Source: Clostridia bacterium
Lineage (GTDB): Bacteria; Bacillota_A; Clostridia; Oscillospirales; CAG-272
Length of the DNA stretch: 64,000 nucleotides
Assembly: GCA_017452945.1 (NCBI GenBank)
Contig: JAFTLD010000032.1
Location: 46,964 to 110,963 of the forward strand
Direction of reading: 5' to 3'
The notes below the pieces were generated by a model, which worked only from the letters and a program-made list of their open reading frames with translations, had not been told where the DNA came from and did not search any database. How positions within the stretch are numbered: position 1 is the first letter of the stretch; the number at the start of each line of letters is the position of its first letter. A program made the position numbers and the translations under genes. Of this stretch, positions 58,000 through 64,000 are shown one piece after another.

Positions 58000-58881
58000 T
58001 CAATAGTTTCGTTGTACAAGAAATTCTGCCAAAGCCACCAGATTTTGGCTGTTCTCCAATGCAATGACGGACGAGATCGCGTCGCTTGTCAGCTGTTTTG
58101 CATACGCGCGTGCGCTCTCAACGTCATAAAAGCTCATAAAAGTGGTCTTGCCGTCGCGCTGATCACTGCCCACGCTCTTGCCAAGCATCTCTGCGCTCTG
58201 CGTGCAATCCAGAATATCGTCAATGACCTGGAAAGCAAGGCCGATATTGCGCGCATACGCAACAAGTGCTTCAAGTCTTGCGTCCTGCTCCGAAAGTCCT
58301 GCGGCATAGCAGCCAAGGCGCACGGCAGCCTCGATCAAAGCCCCCGTCTTGCCCCGGTGCAGCTCCAGCAGCTCATCTTTGGTCAGCGCATGGGATTCTC
58401 CGTACATATCGATCACCTGCCCCTTGACCATGCCAAAACTGCCTGCACCGCGCGAGAGCGCAAGCGCTGCATCGGCTTTGCTTTGTGCTGATGCATACGG
58501 ACAGGACAAAATCACGCCAAAGGCATCGGTCAAAAGCCCGTCACCTGCCAAAATTGCTATATCTTCGCCAAAAACCTTGTGATTTGTTGGTCTGCCGCGG
58601 CGAAGATCATCATCATCCATGCAAGGCAGATCATCGTGAATGAGAGAATACGTATGTACCATCTCTACGGCTGCTGCATAATCCAGTGCTATGCGCGCGT
58701 CACCGTCAAGCATGGCACAGGTTTCCATGACCAGCACGGGACGGATACGCTTACCACCGGCAAGCAAACTGTATTTCTGGGCGTCGTACAGTACCTTATA
58801 CGTGCGACTTCCCTCGGGATATATCCGGGACAGGCGTGCATCGACCGCCGCTGCGTTTTTTTCAATGAATGCGGGGATCAT
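58000..58881 (-). CDS. ispA: Short-chain polyprenyl (farnesyl/geranyl) diphosphate synthase
   Basis: The 293-residue enzyme has both Asp-rich motifs: the first as HDDLPCMDDDDLRRGRPT and the second as FQVIDDILDC, plus the GGKRIRPVL start block. It condenses IPP with DMAPP or GPP for isoprenoid and undecaprenyl synthesis in the cytoplasm. The xseB-ispA order is standard for Firmicutes. The ATG at 58881 has GGAGG nine bases upstream. Confidence 0.95.
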   Translation of the reverse strand: MIPAFIEKNAAAVDARLSRIYPEGSRTYKVLYDAQKYSLLAGGKRIRPVLVMETCAMLDGDARIALDYAAAVEMVHTYSLIHDDLPCMDDDDLRRGRPTNHKVFGEDIAILAGDGLLTDAFGVILSCPYASAQSKADAALALSRGAGSFGMVKGQVIDMYGESHALTKDELLELHRGKTGALIEAAVRLGCYAAGLSEQDARLEALVAYARNIGLAFQVIDDILDCTQSAEMLGKSVGSDQRDGKTTFMSFYDVESARAYAKQLTSDAISSVIALENSQNLVALAEFLVQRNY

Positions 58882-58896
58882 ATGGCAACACCCTCC

Positions 58897-59136
58897 TTAA
58901 TCTTCATTGTCATTGGTAACAAAATCGAGCGCAACGATCTCTCCCTGCGCGTTTTGCTGCAAAATCTTGATCTTTCGCTCGGCATCGTCCAATTCAGCTG
59001 ACAGGCGGCGCACGATGACAACGCCTTCTTCATACAGCTTCAAGGATTCATCCAGCGGAATTTTATCGTTTTCCATAGCGCGGATGATCTGCGTCAATCG
59101 CTCCAGCGCCTGTTCGTAAGTCAATTTCTGTTCCAT
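58897..59136 (-). CDS. xseB: Exodeoxyribonuclease VII small subunit
   Basis: The 79-residue helical protein has the family pattern TYEQALERLTQIIRAMEN and PLDESLKLYEEGVVIVRRL. Several copies bind one XseA to form exonuclease VII, which degrades single-stranded DNA. Its start overlaps the end of xseA by 16 bases, ensuring coupled translation. Confidence 0.95.
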   Translation of the reverse strand: MEQKLTYEQALERLTQIIRAMENDKIPLDESLKLYEEGVVIVRRLSAELDDAERKIKILQQNAQGEIVALDFVTNDNED

Positions 59137-60350
59137 ATCTGCTCCTTTATACCGTCAACGGTTGCATCCACAGCACCGTCCGCAAACCTTACAGTAATCC
59201 GATCACCCACATCAAAGGCCTTTGCTGAGGTAGACACATCACCGCGCGCATCCTGTGCGACCGCATATCCTCTTTGCATAACTGCCAAAGGACTGAGCGC
59301 CTCCAGTTTCCCCACAGAGGCTGACAAGCACTGCTTCTTGCGCTCCAGCATCAAATCCCCCGCATTCTGCAAACGCACCCAAAGCTCATCCAGGCGCATC
59401 TGCTTTTCCGCAATGACAACGGCAGGAGAGCGCATGGCCCTTGAGGCTGCCAGCGTTGCCAGCTTTTCTCTTTTTGCCTGTACGTCAGCAAGTGCAAGCG
59501 TGCCGATCTTGGCAAGCTTTGCATTCAACTCCGCTTTAAGCGCCAGACGATCGGGAAACACCAGCTCAGCGGCTGCACTTGGCGTGGGCGCACGCAGATC
59601 TGCGACAAAATCGCAAATGGTAAAGTCCGTTTCATGCCCCACGGCAGAAATAACCGGAATGGCCGATGCTGCGATCTCACGGGCTAAGCGTTCATCGTTA
59701 AAAGCCCAGAGATCCTCGATCGAACCGCCGCCGCGGCCGATGATAATCACGTCTACGTTTGCTGCACGGTTGAAATAGCGAATGCCGCCCGCAAGATAAG
59801 CAGCGGCCTGCTCTCCCTGCACAAGAGAAGGAAAAATGAGCAATTCTCCTTGGGGATATCTTCTGCCCGTGACGTTGATGATATCGCGAATGGCAGCCCC
59901 CGTGGGCGAAGTAATAATGCCAACGCGACGCGGCAAGCTTGGGATAGGCTTTTTTCTTTCGGGCGCAAAAAGCCCTTCTGCGGCAAGTCTTGCCTTACAT
60001 TGCTCAAAGGCTAAATACAGACTGCCAAGACCGTCCGCTTCCATGCAGTCGGCATAAAACTGGTACTGTCCGCCTGCTACGTAGGCAGATACCCTGCCGT
60101 GCAACAGTACCTTCATACCGTCACGCGGCTCAAATTGCAGCTTAGCTGCATGCGAACGAAACATGACCACACGCACGGTAGCCCCTGCATCCTTGACTGA
60201 AAAATACATATGTCCGGTCCTGTATTGGTTGGTGAAATTCGAGATCTCACCCTTGATCCACATATCCGAGAGTACCGCATTGCCGTCCAGCAGCATTCTG
60301 ACGTACTCATTGAGCTGGGTCACCGAAAAATACTGCCTGACATCTTGCAT
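59121..60350 (-). CDS. xseA: Exodeoxyribonuclease VII large subunit
   Basis: The 409 residues contain the N-terminal OB fold (FSVTQLNEYVRMLLDGNAVL, IKGEISNF), the catalytic domain (VGIITSPTGAAIRDIINV, VIIIGRGGGSIEDLWAFNDE, AIPVISAVGHETDFTICDF) and a C-terminal coiled coil. It nicks single-stranded DNA from either end into short fragments. It starts 3 bases after the Kae1-like gene stops. Confidence 0.96.
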   Translation of the reverse strand: MQDVRQYFSVTQLNEYVRMLLDGNAVLSDMWIKGEISNFTNQYRTGHMYFSVKDAGATVRVVMFRSHAAKLQFEPRDGMKVLLHGRVSAYVAGGQYQFYADCMEADGLGSLYLAFEQCKARLAAEGLFAPERKKPIPSLPRRVGIITSPTGAAIRDIINVTGRRYPQGELLIFPSLVQGEQAAAYLAGGIRYFNRAANVDVIIIGRGGGSIEDLWAFNDERLAREIAASAIPVISAVGHETDFTICDFVADLRAPTPSAAAELVFPDRLALKAELNAKLAKIGTLALADVQAKREKLATLAASRAMRSPAVVIAEKQMRLDELWVRLQNAGDLMLERKKQCLSASVGKLEALSPLAVMQRGYAVAQDARGDVSTSAKAFDVGDRITVRFADGAVDATVDGIKEQIWNRN

Positions 60351-60353
60351 GAT

Positions 60354-61316
60354 TTACTCACCTTTCAAAAATTCATTGCGGCACAAAAGACTTGTACCTG
60401 CGGCATTATCCGCCGAAAAAGCAGGAGCACCGAAATAAGCGTTGAATTTGCGCTCCAGCCGCTCACGAATGCGACAGTTGCTCATAACACCGCCCGCATA
60501 CAATACGGGCATTCTGCCATATTCTATGAGAATATTCTCTGTCATTTGCGAGAGTGTTTGCGCCACAAATTCCAACGTATATGCACTGACAAGGGCTTTG
60601 TTGCCTGTCATGGTATACAGCTTAAGTGCGAGATTTTCAAGTCCCGACAAATTGCACACGCTGCCCTTGACGCTCACACGCGGCTTGGGAATCTTTCCCG
60701 TTACTTCCGCAGCCAGCAGCTCGATAGCTCTACCGCACGGGAAGGAAAGCCCCATAGCGACACCAATGCGGTCAATCGCCTGCCCTGCGTTGAGATCCGC
60801 TGTTTCTCCAACAAGCATAATCTTGCCAATACTGCCGTCCTTGGGCGTGACCAGCACTGCCTCGGTGGTGCCGCCCGACACATGAAAGGCCACGAATGGG
60901 CCTTGCATCAGCCGCTCCAGCTGTCCCGATGCATATGCAGCGGCCATGATATGTCCGCTTTGATGAGAAAATGCATAAAGAGGCACCCCCGCTGCTGCTG
61001 CAAACGCGGTGGCTGCCGTTTTACCTGCCAAAAAGCAAGGCATATACGAGCCTTCAACGTCACGCGGATATGCGGAATAGCCTACGGCTGCCACGCGATA
61101 ATCGGCAGTGACGGCACGCAGCTGCTCGCAAACGTCGGGCAGATTTTTCAAATGCGCAAACACCGCATCGCTCTGCCGCAGACCGCAAGCCCCCGTTTCC
61201 ACGGGTAAAGGGCTTTTGATATTGGCAATTACCTGCCCCTCAGCCGTGCAAACAGCTGCAGAGGTGGTATAATTGCTGGTATCAAAGCCGACAAAGCAAA
61301 TCGGTTTATTCTGCAT
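60354..61316 (-). CDS. Kae1/TsaD-like ASKHA-fold protein (paralogue of TsaD)
   Basis: About 320 residues with the TsaD/Kae1 fold: FVGFDTSNYTTSAAV at the phosphate loop, an HxxxH metal motif (His118, His122 in FSHQSGHIMAAA), HVSGGTTEAVLV and YAGGVMSNCRIRERL. It differs from housekeeping TsaD by being shorter and having HQSGH in place of the common HMEGH. Such copies sit beside xseA in several clostridia. A role in t6A tRNA modification is not certain, since a true TsaD should exist elsewhere. I use the ATG at 61316. One at 61322 is equally possible. Both overlap nusB. Confidence 0.78.
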   Translation of the reverse strand: MQNKPICFVGFDTSNYTTSAAVCTAEGQVIANIKSPLPVETGACGLRQSDAVFAHLKNLPDVCEQLRAVTADYRVAAVGYSAYPRDVEGSYMPCFLAGKTAATAFAAAAGVPLYAFSHQSGHIMAAAYASGQLERLMQGPFVAFHVSGGTTEAVLVTPKDGSIGKIMLVGETADLNAGQAIDRIGVAMGLSFPCGRAIELLAAEVTGKIPKPRVSVKGSVCNLSGLENLALKLYTMTGNKALVSAYTLEFVAQTLSQMTENILIEYGRMPVLYAGGVMSNCRIRERLERKFNAYFGAPAFSADNAAGTSLLCRNEFLKGE

Positions 61317-61725
61317 GGGCATCCAGTTCGTTCTTGATGCTGCCAAGCACACCGTTGACAAAGGAGCGCGCTTTATCATCATCATATTTTTTGGAAAGCT
61401 CGATTGCTTCATTGATGGCAACGGCATTGGGAATATCCTTAACGTAAGTCATTTCATATACGCAAAGGCGGATGACTGCACGCGAAACGCGCGTCATTCT
61501 CGAGACCTTCCAACCGTTTGCATGACGTTCAATCGTTGCATCGATCTCTTCAAGCTTGTCGCAAACACCAAAGAAGGCATTCTTGACGTAAGTACCCTCA
61601 GGCTCTCCGTTTTGCTCACACCAGGTAGCAAATACCTCTTCGGGAGTTTCATCCCGTCTGAAATCACTTTCAAAAAGCAGTCCGAACACTGCCTCTCTTT
61701 GCTGTTTTCTGTTCATTTGTGCCAT
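61306..61725 (-). CDS. nusB: Transcription antitermination factor NusB
   Basis: The 139-residue all-helical protein has the NusB pattern KQQREAVFGLLFESDF near the start and VYEMTYVKDIPNAVAINEAI, ELSKKYDDDKARSFVNGVLG near the end. It binds boxA RNA with NusE during rRNA transcription. The ATG at 61725 with AAGGA seven bases upstream is preferred over an in-frame start at 61755. It heads the long minus-strand operon running to recN. Confidence 0.95.
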   Translation of the reverse strand: MAQMNRKQQREAVFGLLFESDFRRDETPEEVFATWCEQNGEPEGTYVKNAFFGVCDKLEEIDATIERHANGWKVSRMTRVSRAVIRLCVYEMTYVKDIPNAVAINEAIELSKKYDDDKARSFVNGVLGSIKNELDAHAE

Positions 61726-61777
61726 AGCTGTTTCCTTTCGCACGAATTTGGGCATATATAGTCATTATAATATTTTA

Positions 61778-61806
61778 ATTATACACAATACAGCGCAAAA
61801 AGTCAA
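61778..61806 (-). promoter_or_regulatory. Vegetative promoter of the nusB operon
   Basis: TTGACT at 61801-61806, a 17-base spacer, and TATAAT at 61778-61783, about 55 bases before the start codon. Confidence 0.85.
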
Positions 61807-61942
61807 CACAAAAATGCATATTTGTTTGCATAAAATGAATATTCATGAACGCTCTTTTGTTTGCATATTACTATACTGTTTTGTTCTTCTCGCGCGCAAT
61901 AGCGGATCCATGTAAAGGTTTCGTGAATTTTTGCTTGCTCTC

Positions 61943-61971
61943 TTGCATTCAACCTTGAAATATGGTAAAGT
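61943..61971 (+). promoter_or_regulatory. Likely promoter of the DUF3021-like operon, with adjacent palindrome
   Basis: TTGCAT at 61943-61948, a 17-base spacer, and TAAAGT at 61966-61971. The perfect palindrome GTAACGTTAC at 61981-61990 follows at about the transcription start and could be an operator. Confidence 0.5.
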
Positions 61972-62013
61972 ATATATTACGTAACGTTACTTCACACGGA
62001 AGGATCCAGATAC

Positions 62014-62457
62014 ATGAACTTCAAGGACTTTGTCAAAGCTTTTTTGATACATACCTGCTTGTACACTACCGTACTTTTCAGTGCAGCTATGCTGTTCGTT
62101 TTGATAGGCGGCATGACCTCTTTTGCCACCGCATCCTATTTTCTTATCCTTGCCTTTTGCGCCTTTTTTGCCTTGGCAAACGTGATATTTGCCAAAACCA
62201 AACTTTCGATCTGGTGGCGCTCGGTTATTCACGCAGTTTTAACGCTGGGCGGCTTTTATCTTTGCATTTACGGCAGATACGCAGATATCGGCATGAACAG
62301 TGATGCCTTAACGCTGTTCTCGGTTTTGTTTACGCTGCTTTATGCAGCTTCATTTGGCACTTTTTTGACGATTCGTCATTTACGTTTACGCAAAAAGGAA
62401 AAGCAAACGTATTATCAGAGCGTTTATAACACGCAAAAAGATCAGAAACGGAGATAA
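62014..62457 (+). CDS. Four-helix membrane protein, DUF3021-like
   Basis: The 147-residue protein has four hydrophobic segments (about 12-34, 38-58, 70-88, 98-116) and a basic tail (LRLRKKEKQTYYQSVYNTQK). Size and layout resemble DUF3021 proteins, which are often encoded beside LytTR-type regulators. No such regulator is next to it here. AAGGA lies upstream of the ATG at 62014. It begins a three-gene operon with an SGNH hydrolase and a DUF4358 lipoprotein. The assignment is by topology more than motif. Confidence 0.6.
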   Translation: MNFKDFVKAFLIHTCLYTTVLFSAAMLFVLIGGMTSFATASYFLILAFCAFFALANVIFAKTKLSIWWRSVIHAVLTLGGFYLCIYGRYADIGMNSDALTLFSVLFTLLYAASFGTFLTIRHLRLRKKEKQTYYQSVYNTQKDQKRR

Positions 62458-62465
62458 GACCGATC

Positions 62466-63317
62466 ATGAACAAGGATTCGATCATTAAAATTTTGCTCAT
62501 TGTGATCATTGTACTGCTGATTGGCAATATTGCGCTGTTGGCAGTATGGGGCGTTGTTTCGATTGCCACAGGCACTCCCCTGTTTGACGGAACGCGTCCT
62601 ACAGACACCGAAAAAGACACGCAAGCTGACACAAGCGATCTGCCCGTGAGCGGCACGCCCGACACCTCGGTCGTGCTCGGTGAGAGCGCAGATATGGGTC
62701 AGGAGTATATTGACAGCATCATTTTCCTTGGCGATTCGACCACCTATCATATGGTGAGCCGAGGCGTGCTGAGCGGCGGCAAAGAAACCAAGCAGGTATG
62801 GTCGGGGGTGGATGAAAACGGTGAGCCCTCGGGCACGCTGACGCTTGATAGCATGATCCATAAAACCACAATCTACCATCCGTTGGACGGGAAGGAAAAG
62901 ACGATTGCGCAAGCAGTCGCACAGGAAAAGCCCAAGTATATGGTCATCACGCTGGGCGTCAACGGTGTTGCATATTTGAACGAAACCCAGTTCAAGGCTT
63001 ATTACGGTAAGCTGATCGATGCGATCATGCAGGCAAGCCCTGAAACCAAAATCATTTTGCAATCCATTTTCCCCGTGACCGCTGCATACGATCAAAAGGG
63101 CGGCAAGCTTTGCAATGCCAACATTGACGTTGCAAACACCTGGGTGATGCAGCTTGCAAAAGAAAAGGGCTGCAAATATTCAGACACGGCAAGCGTTCTG
63201 AAAAATGGCAGCGGCACAATGATCGAAAGCTACGATAACGGTGACGGCATTCATATGACAGCCGAAGCCTACAGAGCCATTTTGCAATATATCCGCACGC
63301 ACGGATACACCGAATAA
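62466..63317 (+). CDS. Membrane-anchored SGNH/GDSL hydrolase
   Basis: The 283-residue protein has one N-terminal helix (about 7-32), probably an uncleaved anchor, then an Asp/Thr-rich spacer and an SGNH domain. Block I is IIFLGDSTTYHM with the nucleophile Ser, block III is ITLGVNGVAYL, and the Asp-His pair is in GDGIHMTAEAYRAI. It would act on the outer surface, probably removing acyl groups from a glycan. The gene follows the DUF3021-like gene by 8 bases and precedes a DUF4358 lipoprotein gene by 18, a pairing common in gut clostridia. Confidence 0.88.
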   Translation: MNKDSIIKILLIVIIVLLIGNIALLAVWGVVSIATGTPLFDGTRPTDTEKDTQADTSDLPVSGTPDTSVVLGESADMGQEYIDSIIFLGDSTTYHMVSRGVLSGGKETKQVWSGVDENGEPSGTLTLDSMIHKTTIYHPLDGKEKTIAQAVAQEKPKYMVITLGVNGVAYLNETQFKAYYGKLIDAIMQASPETKIILQSIFPVTAAYDQKGGKLCNANIDVANTWVMQLAKEKGCKYSDTASVLKNGSGTMIESYDNGDGIHMTAEAYRAILQYIRTHGYTE

Positions 63318-63335
63318 AAAACAAGGAGATACAAC

Positions 63336-63836
63336 ATGAAAAAAATCACTTTGATCGCAGCCCTGCTGCTTTGCTTTACACTTGCATTTACCGCATGCGC
63401 GTCTTCCTATCGCTCCGACGTAGCGGTAAACGATCTGACAAGTGCTGTACTGAACGCTGTTTCCACCACAGGCGGCTTTACCGCAGCAGACTCGGATTAC
63501 GTTGACCTGGAATTTGCAAAGCCCGACGTGATCAGCGCAAACGTGGATCAATGGATGATCTGCGCATCCACTTCCTCCTCCACGGTCGATGAATTCGGAA
63601 TTTTCCGCGTCAAGGACGGTGGCGACGTTAGTGCCGTCAAGGCAGAGGTTTCGGATTACGTGCAAGCCTTACAGGTCAAGCTGGAGGTTTATTTGGATAT
63701 GTACGATCCTGCCGAGAAAACCAAACTGGAGAATGCGCAGGTCACGGTATACGGCAACTACGTTGTATTCACCATGCTCAGCGAGGCAGATACCGCGGCA
63801 CTCAAGTCTGTGATTGAGGATACTCTGGCAAAATAA
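63336..63836 (+). CDS. DUF4358 family lipoprotein
   Basis: The 166-residue protein has a lipoprotein signal (lipobox FTAC, Cys21) and the DUF4358 pattern: DVISANVDQWMICASTSSST, DEFGIFRVKDGGDVSAVKAE, and a long helix followed by QVTVYGNYVVFTMLSEAD. Function of the family is unknown. It is usually encoded with SGNH hydrolases or O-acyltransferases, suggesting a role in surface glycan acylation. AAGGAG precedes the ATG by eight bases. Confidence 0.9.
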   Translation: MKKITLIAALLLCFTLAFTACASSYRSDVAVNDLTSAVLNAVSTTGGFTAADSDYVDLEFAKPDVISANVDQWMICASTSSSTVDEFGIFRVKDGGDVSAVKAEVSDYVQALQVKLEVYLDMYDPAEKTKLENAQVTVYGNYVVFTMLSEADTAALKSVIEDTLAK

Positions 63837-63898
63837 AGTAACACAAAAGGAGATGCGGTGCCAATGTCATTAAGTTAATTTAGTGACGCGAAAGAAAG

Positions 63899-63941
63899 AT
63901 GCACTTAACAAAGCTGAAAAAGCAGAGTTAAGTGCATTTTT
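63899..63941 (+). terminator. Strong hairpin terminator near the window end
   Basis: A perfect 11-bp stem (ATGCACTTAAC with its inverse), 17-base loop holding a small GCT/AGC stem, and T5. It is 62 bases beyond the DUF4358 stop. The stretch 63942-64000 holds nothing I can assign apart from an AGACAGAC../GTCTGTC repeat. Confidence 0.8.
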
Positions 63942-64000
63942 CGTGAAAAAGGCATGGCGAAAAGACAGACGAGAAAGTCTGTCAAAAAAGTATTGCAAAA

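Noticed and set aside
61751..61810. A TGACTTTTTGC plus GACTATA pair upstream of nusB resembling the sigma-module motif
   Set aside because: The two blocks are over 40 bases apart, and a consensus vegetative promoter explains the site.

Overview
The window looks like a chromosomal segment of a Firmicute of class Clostridia, probably an uncultured gut species. The evidence is the set of AGGAGG-type ribosome binding sites, the many TTGACA-N17-TATAAT promoters, the housekeeping block running from nusB to recN, and a wealth of Thr/Glu-rich lipoproteins and glycan-active proteins. Clostridia membership is well supported. A finer placement (Oscillospirales- or Christensenellales-like) is only inference. 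I see no rRNA, tRNA, CRISPR array, phage or intact insertion sequence.

Bases 1-11943 (all minus strand) hold the most striking content: five consecutive two-gene modules. Each has a 193-194 residue sigma-70/ECF-type sigma factor whose stop codon overlaps, by the same 4 bases, the start of a single-pass membrane protein. That partner has a ~40-residue cytoplasmic N-terminus, one membrane helix, a conserved juxtamembrane block, an acidic/Thr linker, and a BspA-type leucine-rich-repeat (LRR) ectodomain. A common promoter-like motif lies 30-41 bases before every sigma gene. I read these as a paralogous family of surface-sensing sigma/anti-sigma switches, analogous in logic to SigI/RsgI but with LRR sensors. 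A DUF975 membrane protein sits between modules 1 and 2.

Bases 12064-23484 (minus) hold asnS behind a repeat-bearing lipoprotein gene. Behind these is a long operon that starts with a three-gene GlpA/GlpB-like dehydrogenase set (FAD/BFD protein, FAD/NAD oxidoreductase, DUF1667 protein). It continues with a GH99-like protein, two CobW-type GTPases (one with a His/Cys metal tract, one fused to a DUF1980-like domain) and a GH42-like lipoprotein. A divergent beta-propeller glycosidase-like gene follows (23644-25260), then a nested inverted-repeat intergenic region.

Bases 25669-46572 hold: yfmF-yfmH-lgt-folD; a divergent MIF-family tautomerase and 5'-3' exonuclease; an operon of Mrp/NBP35, NamZ-like muramidase, 2H phosphoesterase and a second GH99-like lipoprotein; gpmI; an XRE regulator; an AIM24-GH35-GT14 cluster; dut with an SGNH lipoprotein; and a Gfo/Idh/MocA oxidoreductase.

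Bases 46999-61725 (minus) hold rplS, a flippase, a branching-enzyme-like protein that has lost catalytic residues, yebC, argS, and a classic nusB-(Kae1-like)-xseA-xseB-ispA-PAP2-tlyA-nadK-argR-recN series without dxs. A small plus-strand operon closes the window (DUF3021-like, SGNH, DUF4358 lipoprotein). Several unrelated-looking palindromic, MITE-like elements occupy the longer intergenic gaps.
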